DNA from: Clostridia bacterium
Lineage (GTDB): Bacteria; Bacillota; Clostridia; Oscillospirales; Acutalibacteraceae
Length of the DNA stretch: 64,000 nucleotides
Assembly (NCBI GenBank): GCA_024404025.1
Contig: JAKSQP010000002.1
Span: forward strand, 62,001 to 126,000
Direction: 5' to 3'
Made by a program: the position numbers and the translations under genes. The notes under the pieces were generated by a model, which did not search any database, had not been told where the DNA came from, and saw only the letters and a program-made list of their open reading frames with translations. Positions within the stretch are counted from its first letter, which is position 1. Every line of letters starts with the position of its first letter. Shown in pieces: positions 7,943-15,099 of the stretch.

Positions 7943-8926
7943 TTATAATAAATGTGCTCTGATATAATCGTCATCCGCATCAATAAGCATTGACGGGGGA
8001 ATGTCAAAAACTGTTTTGCAGCCGTAAATTCCGGCTTTATTCAGCTTATATGCAGCTCTTGCGTATGCGGCGATAACGCTTCCGGTAAATTCGGGGTTTG
8101 ATTCAAGCTTAAGGCTGAATTCAACGGTGTGCTTTGTTTTGTTCTCAAGGCCGGTGAAACCGTTTCTGATAACATTTCCTCCGTGAGGAATTCCCGAATG
8201 ATTAGCCTTGAATTCTTCCATCGTGATAAAATTGACCGTTGTGTCATAATCGGCAAAATAATTCGGCATTGTTTTTATTTGGTTTTCAATTCTTGCCTTG
8301 TCTGCGCCGTCTTCAACAACAACATAGCATTCACGGGTGTGCTTTTCTCTTGTTGAAAGTTCGGGATTTTCTCCGCTGCGAACTTTTTGAACGGCCTCTT
8401 CAACCGGAACGGTATACTGTTTCGCATCAATAACTCCGTCAATTCTGCGAATGGCATCGGAATGACCCTGGCTGACACCCTTGCCCCAGAATGTATAATC
8501 CTTTCCGTTCGGAAGGATCGCATTCATATAAAGACGGCTTACCGAAAACATTCCCGGATCCCAACCGACAGAAATTATTGCGGTTTTTTCAGCCTGCTTT
8601 GCTTTTGTATCAACATTTGCAAAATGCTCCGGGATTCTTGCGTGAGTATCAAAGCTGTCGATCACATTAAAAAAGCGGGATATATAAGGAGTTGTTTCGG
8701 GAAGATCTGTTGCACTTCCTCCGCAGTTGATAATTACATCAATTTTATCCTTATATTTTTCAATATCTCCGAACGAAACAACTTCAGCACCGGGAGAAGC
8801 AATTTCCATTGACGAAGGATCACGCCTTGTAAATACTGCCGCAAGCTTCATATCGGCGTTATTTGCTACCGCAGCCTCAACGCCTTTTCCGAGATTGCCG
8901 TATCCGACAATTCCAATTCTTATCAT
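7943..8926 (-). CDS. ddh: meso-Diaminopimelate D-dehydrogenase
   Basis: NADPH-dependent enzyme that aminates L-2-amino-6-oxopimelate (tetrahydrodipicolinate) directly to meso-diaminopimelate, giving a one-step route to the peptidoglycan and lysine precursor. The 327-residue length matches the family. N-terminal Rossmann motif GIVGYGNLGKG (residues 5-15), then the characteristic VGWDPGMFS, FWGKGVSQGHSDAIRRI and HGGNVI segments. The start ATG follows a GGAGTG ribosome binding site. It is first in a minus-strand run with two glycosidase genes, unusual company for a biosynthetic enzyme. A 28-bp imperfect palindrome lies just upstream. Confidence 0.95.
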   Translation of the reverse strand: MIRIGIVGYGNLGKGVEAAVANNADMKLAAVFTRRDPSSMEIASPGAEVVSFGDIEKYKDKIDVIINCGGSATDLPETTPYISRFFNVIDSFDTHARIPEHFANVDTKAKQAEKTAIISVGWDPGMFSVSRLYMNAILPNGKDYTFWGKGVSQGHSDAIRRIDGVIDAKQYTVPVEEAVQKVRSGENPELSTREKHTRECYVVVEDGADKARIENQIKTMPNYFADYDTTVNFITMEEFKANHSGIPHGGNVIRNGFTGLENKTKHTVEFSLKLESNPEFTGSVIAAYARAAYKLNKAGIYGCKTVFDIPPSMLIDADDDYIRAHLL

Positions 8927-8950
8927 TATATCACTCCAATAAAAAAAATA

Positions 8951-8978
8951 AGATAAATAAATATATACTTGTTTATCT
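8951..8978. promoter_or_regulatory. 28-bp imperfect palindrome upstream of ddh
   Basis: AGATAAATAAATAT at 8951-8964 matches the inverse of 8965-8978 at 12 of 14 positions. It sits 25 nt before the ddh start where a promoter is expected, so it is a candidate operator. No clear sigma-A hexamers are visible around it. Confidence 0.4.
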
Positions 8979-9057
8979 GACTTGAATCATATCATACAAT
9001 ATTTATTTTTACAAGCATTTTAAATGTTAATTTTTACATAATTTTTTAAATATAAGA

Positions 9058-9086
9058 TTGATATATCTTTCTTTTTGTGGTAAAAT
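9058..9086 (+). promoter_or_regulatory. Promoter of the frameshifted secreted-protein gene
   Basis: TTGATA (9058-9063), 17-nt spacer, TAAAAT (9081-9086). The expected transcript start is about 20 nt before the ATG at 9114, which supports that ATG rather than the TTG at 9148 as the original start. Confidence 0.65.
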
Positions 9087-9125
9087 TGATGCAATTCAAA
9101 AAATGAGATTATTATGACATCTTTT

Positions 9126-9133
9126 AAAAAAAA
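9126..9133 (+). repeat. A8 homopolymer where the signal peptide changes frame
   Basis: Eight consecutive A residues lie 10 nt after the ATG at 9114. With eight, that ATG runs into a stop after 28 codons; with seven, it joins in frame to the long ORF and completes a signal peptide. Confidence 0.8.
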
Positions 9134-9147
9134 TCATTTCAGTTTTA

Positions 9148-10260
9148 TTGATATCGGTTATCCTTCTTTCCGGAACCGCTCTCAATTCATCGGCAATTGA
9201 AGCTTACGATAATCCTGACGGTTTCCTTACAGAAGATAACATTGTTTCCGCTTCAAAGATAATAAAATTTCTTGAACCGGCGCTTAAGATTTATGAAATC
9301 GTTTTCGGAAACAAATTCATAGATATTGATATAAACGATACCAGGACTCTGGAATTATGCGGTTATATCAGCGAAAATTCCGATCTTAATATTGTAAATG
9401 TTCTGAAGAAGATTCCCGTTAAAGCAAGCGGTCTTGAAGCTTTTTATAAGCTGACAAACACCGACACAACTGAAATCAGAAATTCGATATATGATTTAAG
9501 AGATAAGGCTTATGCCGAAAAAAACGATACTCTCGGGCTTGCTCTCTTTATTTTCGGCGCTTACCTTTCCGTTATTGAATCGGCAGAAGTTTATACCGTT
9601 CCTTTCGGAAATGACGGCACAACACGTGTTGCTTTTGATGCAAGCTTTATGGACGGAACATCCGAGACCGTTTATACAGACATCTATTTCAGCAAAGACG
9701 GCTATGTTTACGGCCCAAACGGAAGCGGAATGCAGCTTCTCGGCTTTGAATGCTCCGTTTATGACCTTATGATTTATGCTTCAGTCAATTGCTGGATGCG
9801 TGATTTCGGTTTCTGTTTTTTATATGATTTGTTCTGCTACACAACGCCGTTCTTTAATTATGAAACACGCAGATTCAAATTTGATTATGCCGATAAAGAA
9901 TGGATGATCCAGGTATGGAAAGGCAATTATATCATAACAAACGGCGCAGAGGTCGGAATTTATAACAGAGAGCCCGGCAGCATCGGAACATTTTATAATT
10001 GCTACGATGACGAAATGAATATGACATTGAAGCTTTCATGCGGCGATGATGTCATCTATGATATTAAGAAAGAACATTGGTGGATAAACGGCTTCAAGCT
10101 GACGGAAGGTCTTTATAATCCCGAAAAAATGATTGTTGAATTTTCAATCGAATTCCCCGAAGAAGCTATGGCTCAGGCATTTGCCGATTCAGTTGAAAAT
10201 CATTATAAAAAAGATGCTTCTTGTGTGCTGAATCAAAATATTGTTGCTGTTATATGGTGA
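9148..10260 (+). CDS. Putative secreted protein of unknown function, 5' end frameshifted
   Basis: I do not recognise this 370-residue protein. The frame is open from 9118 to 10260 but has no good start: the first usable codon is the TTG at 9148, which leaves half a signal sequence and no ribosome binding site. An ATG at 9114, correctly placed behind a promoter, is one base out of frame across an A8 run. Removing one A gives MTSFKKIISVLLISVILLSG followed by TALNSSA, a textbook Sec signal peptide. The rest has no obvious catalytic motif or membrane anchor and is rich in aromatic residues and acidic loops. The mature protein would be exported. It may be a fresh pseudogene, a sequence error, or a slippage-controlled gene. 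Confidence 0.65.
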   Translation: MISVILLSGTALNSSAIEAYDNPDGFLTEDNIVSASKIIKFLEPALKIYEIVFGNKFIDIDINDTRTLELCGYISENSDLNIVNVLKKIPVKASGLEAFYKLTNTDTTEIRNSIYDLRDKAYAEKNDTLGLALFIFGAYLSVIESAEVYTVPFGNDGTTRVAFDASFMDGTSETVYTDIYFSKDGYVYGPNGSGMQLLGFECSVYDLMIYASVNCWMRDFGFCFLYDLFCYTTPFFNYETRRFKFDYADKEWMIQVWKGNYIITNGAEVGIYNREPGSIGTFYNCYDDEMNMTLKLSCGDDVIYDIKKEHWWINGFKLTEGLYNPEKMIVEFSIEFPEEAMAQAFADSVENHYKKDASCVLNQNIVAVIW

Positions 10261-10302
10261 TAAAAGTATCATTTTCATTATATATATTATTGGGGTGATT
10301 GG

Positions 10303-10995
10303 GTGAAAGAAATACTTTCAATTGTAACCGAAGATTTTTCCGAAAACTCATTTTATTTAATTAGAATGATTATTTCCGCTCTTTGCGGAGCGATGATCGG
10401 CCTTGAAAGAAGCAGAAGACAAAAGGATGCCGGAATAAGAACGCACATGATAGTTGCTCTCGGCGCTGCTCTTTCTATGCTCGTTTCAAAATACGGCTTC
10501 TTTGATGTTGTCGGTTTTGACGGAATAAGCGCAGATGCATCACGAATTGCCGCAAACGTAACCACGGGAGTAAGCTTTCTCGGAGCCGGAGTAATTTTTG
10601 TTAAAGATTTATCTATCAAAGGCCTCACAACCGCAGCCGGTATATGGACAACTGCCGCAGTCGGCCTTGCAATCGGAGCCGGAATGTATACAGTCGGAAT
10701 CGGCTCAACCGTTCTGATGATCATATTGCAGGTTATTCTTCATAAATTTTTCTCGGGACTTGAAAACACATTAAACGAATTTACGATTGTCATTAAAGAA
10801 AATCCGAGTACAATAGAATCATTCAAAAAAGCTCTTGCGGATATTAACATTACACTTGAATCCTGCAAGATGAAGAGAAATTCCGACGGAACGGTAAAGC
10901 TTGATGTAACGATCAAAAAAGCAAGATCCATTTCAATGTATGAAATTATTGAGCTTGCTCAAAGCAATCCCGATATAATCGAGGTTAAAATTTAA
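10303..10995 (+). CDS. MgtC/SapB family membrane protein
   Basis: Integral membrane protein of the MgtC/SapB family, 230 residues. MgtC proteins modulate magnesium and phosphate homeostasis and F-ATPase activity in studied bacteria; the function of clostridial members is not settled. N-terminal membrane segments contain the family signatures GAMIGLERSRRQKDAGIRTH, ALGAALSMLVS and GVSFLGAGVIF, then a C-terminal cytoplasmic ACT-like domain (about 155-230). The start is a GTG at 10303 behind TGGGGTGAT. It follows the secreted-protein gene by 42 nt on the same strand and ends at a bidirectional terminator. Confidence 0.9.
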   Translation: MKEILSIVTEDFSENSFYLIRMIISALCGAMIGLERSRRQKDAGIRTHMIVALGAALSMLVSKYGFFDVVGFDGISADASRIAANVTTGVSFLGAGVIFVKDLSIKGLTTAAGIWTTAAVGLAIGAGMYTVGIGSTVLMIILQVILHKFFSGLENTLNEFTIVIKENPSTIESFKKALADINITLESCKMKRNSDGTVKLDVTIKKARSISMYEIIELAQSNPDIIEVKI

Positions 10996-11002
10996 TAAAC
11001 AA

Positions 11003-11040
11003 AAAAGGATTTTCAGATCGGATGAACTGAAAATCCTTTT
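11003..11040. terminator. Bidirectional terminator between convergent genes
   Basis: A perfect 14-bp stem (11003-11016 with 11027-11040) with A- and T-rich flanks lies between the stops of the MgtC gene and the minus-strand gene ending at 11045. Confidence 0.8.
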
Positions 11041-11044
11041 CGTT

Positions 11045-11887
11045 TTAATTAATATGTTTGATTTTTCTTATTCCTTTTAATTTGGAAATCTTGTTTTCAA
11101 GAAGTACAAGAATTATGCAACAAAGAACCGCAACAAGAACAAATAATATGCAAACGAGAATTGCGTAACGCATTGCAAAATTGATCGCTTTTCCGACGGC
11201 GGGAACATATTTTTTTACCAATCCGTAACATTGAGAATGCTGAACGGAATTTTTGATCGCATAACCGTTATCAATGGAAATTGTGTTAATGAACTGATTC
11301 GGACCGTTCTGATAGGTGTTCTTAACTATCTGAATTTCGCAGCCGTTTCCGCTTGATGAGGGAACGCACACAACATCGTTTGAATTATATCCGTTTATAT
11401 CAACCTTTTTAGAAATGATCAGATCGCCCTGTTTAACGCCGAGCTGCTCTGTGCTTACGCTTTGCGTATTGAAGCAATATCCTCCGATATCAAGGCCGTC
11501 GTTATCAAGGAATATCGAAACAAAGCATCCCAGAACAAAAGCAAGAACAGTTAAAGCAAGAAAAACAATCATAACAATTTTTACGGCAGCAAGACCTTTG
11601 ATGCTCTTGGGCTCATCATTATTTTCTTTTGTTTTATCTGTATTTTTTTCGTCTTTTTCGTATTCGCTGTTGTCTTCAATAACTTTTTTGAAAATCTCTT
11701 GTCTCTCTTTTTCAATAAGCGGAGTATCTTCTTCCTGCTTGTTCGGAGAAACAGCATTGCTCTGCTCCGCATTATTTAATTTCGGAATAAGATTATCTTT
11801 TGAAATTGATTTTGCTTCCTTTTCTTCAATAAATTTTCTGAAAGCATTATCAAACTCTTCTATATCTCTCAGTTTGAACTGTTCCAT
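11045..11887 (-). CDS. Bitopic membrane protein with degenerate signal-peptidase-I-like domain
   Basis: 280-residue membrane protein. Residues 1-100 are highly charged and probably cytoplasmic coiled coil; 101-127 is a first membrane helix; 130-235 is an extracytoplasmic domain; 240-263 a second helix with a basic tail. The external domain resembles SipW/Sec11-type signal peptidases: a GDLIISKKVD box, a following NSNDVV, and YGLVKKYVPAVGK before the last helix, as in their C-termini. Where SipW has SGSMEP it has SVSTEQ (S143-Q148), so a serine is kept, but the segment that should hold the catalytic histidine reads CEIQIVK. It is therefore probably not an active peptidase. It follows a DivIVA-like gene by 18 nt. 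Confidence 0.6.
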   Translation of the reverse strand: MEQFKLRDIEEFDNAFRKFIEEKEAKSISKDNLIPKLNNAEQSNAVSPNKQEEDTPLIEKERQEIFKKVIEDNSEYEKDEKNTDKTKENNDEPKSIKGLAAVKIVMIVFLALTVLAFVLGCFVSIFLDNDGLDIGGYCFNTQSVSTEQLGVKQGDLIISKKVDINGYNSNDVVCVPSSSGNGCEIQIVKNTYQNGPNQFINTISIDNGYAIKNSVQHSQCYGLVKKYVPAVGKAINFAMRYAILVCILFVLVAVLCCIILVLLENKISKLKGIRKIKHIN

Positions 11888-11905
11888 ATCACAAACTGCC
11901 TTTCA

Positions 11906-12211
11906 TTATTTTGAAATCTTGGCTTTTAAAGCTGCCGATTCTGTTGAGAGCTTCTCGGAAAGGGAAGCAATGTTTTCAACATCCGAAATTAAATCGGATT
12001 CTACCGGTGAGCCTTCAATTGATGATTTGAGATTTTTATTTTCGTTTGAAAGAGCAAGGCAGATTTTTTTCAGCTTTTCATTATTTGAACCGACCGTTTT
12101 GGCATATTCGTAAATTTTTTTATATTCCTTTTTAAGGGCTGAAATATACTGTTCAACATCCTCACAATTATATCCATCCTGTGCAATGCGAAATAAATTC
12201 TTTGTTTCCAT
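11906..12211 (-). CDS. Small DivIVA-like coiled-coil protein
   Basis: 101-residue cytoplasmic protein. The N-terminus FRIAQDGYNCEDVEQYISALKK (split over residues 6-28) fits the DivIVA N-terminal lipid-binding signature, a GYN..EV..Y motif followed by a coiled coil; the remainder is helical and rich in Lys, Glu and Ser. DivIVA-type proteins sit at curved or septal membrane and recruit partners. The ORF could start six bases earlier, but that ATG is only 3 nt from AAGGAG, so the second ATG (12211) is chosen. It is first in a two-gene unit with the degenerate signal-peptidase-like membrane protein. Exact role unknown. Confidence 0.65.
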   Translation of the reverse strand: METKNLFRIAQDGYNCEDVEQYISALKKEYKKIYEYAKTVGSNNEKLKKICLALSNENKNLKSSIEGSPVESDLISDVENIASLSEKLSTESAALKAKISK

Positions 12212-12246
12212 CTGCATTTTCTCCTTATTGAAAATTTACAAAAATA

Positions 12247-12275
12247 AATATAACACAGAGGAAAATAAAATACAA
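12247..12275 (-). promoter_or_regulatory. Promoter of the DivIVA-like/membrane-protein pair
   Basis: On the minus strand TTGTAT (12275-12270), 17-nt spacer, TATATT (12252-12247), 36 nt before the start codon. Confidence 0.55.
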
Positions 12276-12333
12276 TAAAAAACAGAAAATTGTCGAATAA
12301 ATTTTAATAAATTTTAAATTTAAATAAAATTTA

Positions 12334-12362
12334 TTGATTTTCCGAAAGTAAAATAATATAAT
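12334..12362 (+). promoter_or_regulatory. Promoter of the NfeD-SPFH operon
   Basis: TTGATT (12334-12339), 17-nt spacer, TATAAT (12357-12362), 24 nt before the ATG. Confidence 0.7.
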
Positions 12363-12385
12363 CAATTTGAAAGGAGTTAATAATA

Positions 12386-12811
12386 ATGAATACAGAGTTT
12401 ATTCTATGGATTGTTTCTCTGATTGCATTCATTGTTGTTGAAGCGGTCACGGCTCAGCTTGTAACGATATGGTTTGCCGCCGGAGCGCTTTGTGCATTGG
12501 TTGCCGAAGTTCTTGATGCTCCTTTGTGGCTTCAATTAACGATATTCGTTGTTGTTTCAGCTATCACACTTGCAGCAACAAGACCTCTTGTAAAAAAGAT
12601 GAAAAGCAATCCTTCGGTTTCAACGAATGCCGACAGTATCATCGGTCAGAAAGCTCTCGTAACGGAAGATATTGATAATCTTGCCGCAAAGGGCAGGGCA
12701 GATATAAACGGTATGAGCTGGTCAGCTCGCTCGGAGGATAACACCAAAATTCCTGCCGGAACAGAGGTCGTTGTCCGGAGAATCGAGGGCGTAAAGCTTA
12801 TTGTAAAATAA
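12386..12811 (+). CDS. NfeD family membrane protein
   Basis: 141-residue NfeD-like protein: two or three N-terminal membrane helices (residues 5-75) with the family AAGALCALVAE-type packing, then a soluble OB-fold domain (about 80-141) with GQKALVTEDI and GTEVVVRRIEGVKLIV. NfeD proteins are the dedicated partners of SPFH/stomatin-type scaffolds at the membrane. Ribosome binding site GAAAGGAG precedes the ATG. The SPFH gene follows 18 nt later, the standard arrangement, and both share one promoter and one terminator. Confidence 0.9.
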   Translation: MNTEFILWIVSLIAFIVVEAVTAQLVTIWFAAGALCALVAEVLDAPLWLQLTIFVVVSAITLAATRPLVKKMKSNPSVSTNADSIIGQKALVTEDIDNLAAKGRADINGMSWSARSEDNTKIPAGTEVVVRRIEGVKLIVK

Positions 12812-12829
12812 TTCAAAAGGAGAATTTTT

Positions 12830-13756
12830 ATGGGACCTTTAGCAACAACATTCATTGTTATCGCAGTTATCGCAATAATTGTTATCATCGCAAATGTCAA
12901 AGTCGTTCCGCAGACAAAGGCTTATGTTATTGAAAGACTCGGTACTTATAGCGACACATGGAAAGCAGGCATCCATGTAAAAATACCCTTTATTGACAGA
13001 ATCGCAAAGCAGGTTTCTCTTAAGGAGCAGGTTGCCGACTTCCCGCCGCAGCCGGTTATCACAAAAGATAATGTAACAATGCAGATAGACACGGTTGTTT
13101 TCTTCCAGATAACAGATGCAAAGCTCTTTGCCTACGGCGTTGAAAGACCCATCGCCGCAATCGAAAATCTTACCGCAACAACATTAAGAAACATCATCGG
13201 CGATCTTGAACTTGACCATACTCTCACATCAAGAGACACAATCAACGCCAAAATCAGAGGCATTCTTGACGAAGCAACCGATCCCTGGGGAATCAAGGTC
13301 AACCGTGTTGAGCTTAAAAATATTCTTCCTCCCAGAGAGATTCAGGATGCAATGGAAAAACAGATGAAGGCAGAACGCCAGCGCCGAGAAGCCATTCTTA
13401 CCGCAGAAGGCGAAAAGGCAAGTAAGGTTCTTGTTGCCGAGGGTCAGAAAGAAAGCAAGATCCTCGCCGCAGAAGCCGATAAGCAGAGCGCTATTCTTGC
13501 CGCCGAAGCAATCAAGGAAGCCAAAATCCGTGAAGCAGAGGGCGAAGCCGAAGCGATATTCAAGGTCGGCGAAGCAAGAGCAAAGGCAATCGAGCTCATT
13601 AATAATGCGAATCCCGGCGAAGGCTATCTCACAATGAAGAAGCTTGAAGCATTTGAAGCCGCATCAAACGGACAGGCAACAAAGATTATCGTTCCGAGCG
13701 AAATCCAGGGCGTTGCAGGTCTTGCATCAGCAGTTAAAGAAACTCTTTCAAAGTAA
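12830..13756 (+). CDS. SPFH/Band 7 family membrane-scaffold protein (stomatin/QmcA-like)
   Basis: 308-residue SPFH/Band 7 protein that would form oligomeric membrane microdomain scaffolds. One N-terminal hydrophobic segment (about 3-24) anchors it; the SPFH core runs from KVVPQTKAYVIERLG to about residue 180 (VNRVELKNILPPREIQDAMEKQ); then a long Ala/Glu/Lys-rich coiled coil (ERQRREAILTAEGEKASK and repeats) to about 260. Family partners include FtsH-type proteases and NfeD; the NfeD gene is immediately upstream. Ribosome binding site AAAAGGAG. Confidence 0.92.
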   Translation: MGPLATTFIVIAVIAIIVIIANVKVVPQTKAYVIERLGTYSDTWKAGIHVKIPFIDRIAKQVSLKEQVADFPPQPVITKDNVTMQIDTVVFFQITDAKLFAYGVERPIAAIENLTATTLRNIIGDLELDHTLTSRDTINAKIRGILDEATDPWGIKVNRVELKNILPPREIQDAMEKQMKAERQRREAILTAEGEKASKVLVAEGQKESKILAAEADKQSAILAAEAIKEAKIREAEGEAEAIFKVGEARAKAIELINNANPGEGYLTMKKLEAFEAASNGQATKIIVPSEIQGVAGLASAVKETLSK

Positions 13757-13769
13757 TTCGTCTCAAACG

Positions 13770-13806
13770 ATTCACGGAGCATTTCGGTGTTCCGTGAATT
13801 TTTTTA
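13770..13806 (+). terminator. Terminator of the NfeD-SPFH operon
   Basis: ATTCACGGA (13770-13778) pairs with TCCGTGAAT (13791-13799), followed by a run of T. Confidence 0.85.
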
Positions 13807-13814
13807 AAAAAGAC

Positions 13815-13843
13815 TTGATTTTTTTCGAATAGTAATATATAAT
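13815..13843 (+). promoter_or_regulatory. Promoter of tRNA-Ser
   Basis: TTGATT (13815-13820), 17-nt spacer, TATAAT (13838-13843), 23 nt before the tRNA. Confidence 0.7.
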
Positions 13844-13866
13844 AATGAGCGTTGTTTGACAGTTAT

Positions 13867-13959
13867 GGAGAGTTGTCCGAGCTGGTCGAAGGAGCACGAT
13901 TGGAAATCGTGTGAACTGCTAAAACGGTTCCGAGGGTTCGAATCCCTTGCTCTCCGCCA
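13867..13959 (+). tRNA. tRNA-Ser (anticodon GGA)
   Basis: 93-nt class II tRNA: acceptor GGAGAGT with GCTCTCC, anticodon stem CACGA/TCGTG around TTGGAAA (anticodon GGA), a long variable arm, T loop TTCGAAT, discriminator G and encoded CCA. It reads UCC and UCU. Its 3' end is partly duplicated downstream. Confidence 0.95.
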
Positions 13960-14024
13960 AATAAAAAACAGTCCACCCATCAAGGTGGGCTGATTTTTTT
14001 TAGTTTTATTGGCAAGGGATTCGA
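13938..14024 (+). repeat. Direct repeat copy 1: tRNA-Ser 3' end, terminator, inverted T-arm
   Basis: An 87-nt unit that starts in the tRNA T loop (TCGAATCCC), runs through CCA and a terminator, and ends with GGCAAGGGATTCGA, the reverse complement of the T arm. Copy 2 lies at 14100-14182. The unit therefore has both direct-repeat and inverted-repeat relations to the tRNA. Confidence 0.75.
13969..14001 (+). terminator. Terminator of tRNA-Ser
   Basis: CAGTCCACC (13969-13977) pairs with GGTGGGCTG (13984-13992, one G-U), followed by eight T. Confidence 0.85.
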
Positions 14025-14099
14025 AGGAGAGGCGGTACAGAGGAGCCTTCCGGTGGATGGCTCCGACCGCCGACGACCAAACGCCCGCAGGCGTGCGAG
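14025..14099. other. GC-rich structured spacer between the two tRNA-end repeats
   Basis: This 75-nt spacer is much richer in G+C than its surroundings. It contains a two-step hairpin, GGCGGT (14031) with ACCGCC (14066) enclosing GGAGCC (14042) with GGCTCC (14059), and a small CGCC/GGCG hairpin at 14082-14093. No ORF is credible. With the repeats it fills the gap between tRNA-Ser and the first glycan gene. Confidence 0.5.
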
Positions 14100-14182
14100 T
14101 CGAATCCCATGCTCTCCGCCATAAAAACAGTTCACCCAATAGGGTGGGCTGATTTTTTTTATTTTATTGGCAAGGAATTCGA
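14100..14182 (+). repeat. Direct repeat copy 2: partial tRNA-Ser 3' end with terminator
   Basis: TCGAATCCC, one changed base, then TGCTCTCCGCCA reproduces the tRNA T loop to CCA without the rest of the tRNA. It is followed by a second copy of the terminator (CAGTTCACCC/GGGTGGGCTG, 14128-14151, then T tract to 14160) and by GGCAAGGAATTCGA. This is a broken tRNA fragment, not a gene. Confidence 0.75.
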
Positions 14183-14240
14183 GCCCCGAGGGGGAGGAGC
14201 GTTAAGATAATTACTTGCAAATTTTCTCCATTTAAAACTA

Positions 14241-14269
14241 TTGATATTTTCTTTTGTATAATGTATAAT
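14241..14269 (+). promoter_or_regulatory. Promoter of the glycan island
   Basis: TTGATA (14241-14246), 17-nt spacer, TATAAT (14264-14269), 17 nt before the first glycosyltransferase ATG. No further promoter is obvious until 21672, so it may drive all seven genes. Confidence 0.65.
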
Positions 14270-14286
14270 TTCTTTGGTGATGGTAT

Positions 14287-15099
14287 ATGCCGATAAGTAA
14301 TATTGATTTTGGTTTTGTCAGCATTATTATGGCTGCATTTAATGCTGAAAAAACTATTGATTTTGCAATCGAATCGGTCCTTTCGCAGACATACGACCAA
14401 TTTGAACTGATTGTTATTAATGACTGCTCACAGGATAATACATTAAAAATTATTGAATCATATTCCGAAAAAGATAAAAGGATCAAAATAATTAATAATG
14501 TTCAAAACTGCGGCGTTTCAATCTCAAGATTAAACGGTCTTAAAGTTGCAAAAGGTGAGTGGATTGCGATTCTTGACAGCGATGATGCCTGGATGCCCGA
14601 AAAACTGGAAAAACAGATAATGTATCAGAAGCAAACAAACGCTGATATAATTTATTCCGGTTTGTCTTTTATGAATTCTGACGGAGAAAAATATCTTTGG
14701 GTTGAACATATTCCACAGGAAGTAGGATACAGAAAACTTCTGAAAAAAAATGTAATTTCAAACTGTGCGGCATTGGTAAGAAAAAATCTGTTTGAAAAAT
14801 ATTTTGCAATCGGTGATGAAATGCACGAGGATTTTGCGGTATGGCTTAAAATTCTGAAAGCCGGATACAAAGCAGCGGGCATTGATGAACCGCTTGTTAT
14901 AATAAGAATATCCCGAAATTCAAAATCCGGAAACAAATTCAAATCTGCAATTATGAACTGGAAAACTTACAGATATGTAAATCTTGATGTGTTTTCTTCA
15001 GCTTACTATATGATTTGGTATACAATTAACGGAATAAAAAAATATAAAAATTTGAAGTGGTTAATATGGAAGAATCAAAAGAAATCAGAGCACGCCTAA
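14287..15099 (+). CDS. Glycosyltransferase family 2
   Basis: 270-residue inverting glycosyltransferase with a GT-A fold that would add a sugar to a lipid-linked surface glycan at the cytoplasmic face. N-terminal FVSIIMAAFNAEKTIDFAIES and FELIVINDCSQDNT are the nucleotide-sugar half; the metal-binding motif is LDSDDAW near residue 100. GGTGA serves as ribosome binding site. First gene of the island; its last 34 nt overlap the LicD gene. The donor sugar is not predictable. Confidence 0.9.
   Translation: MPISNIDFGFVSIIMAAFNAEKTIDFAIESVLSQTYDQFELIVINDCSQDNTLKIIESYSEKDKRIKIINNVQNCGVSISRLNGLKVAKGEWIAILDSDDAWMPEKLEKQIMYQKQTNADIIYSGLSFMNSDGEKYLWVEHIPQEVGYRKLLKKNVISNCAALVRKNLFEKYFAIGDEMHEDFAVWLKILKAGYKAAGIDEPLVIIRISRNSKSGNKFKSAIMNWKTYRYVNLDVFSSAYYMIWYTINGIKKYKNLKWLIWKNQKKSEHA

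Noticed and set aside
11415-12113. Plus-strand 232-residue ORF
   Set aside because: It lies antisense to the DivIVA-like/membrane-protein pair, is Ser/Phe-rich, and lacks a ribosome binding site.
13804-14139. Minus-strand 111-residue ORF with WRRARDSNPR
   Set aside because: It is the antisense of tRNA-Ser and its duplicated end; this peptide is a well-known artefact of antisense tRNA.
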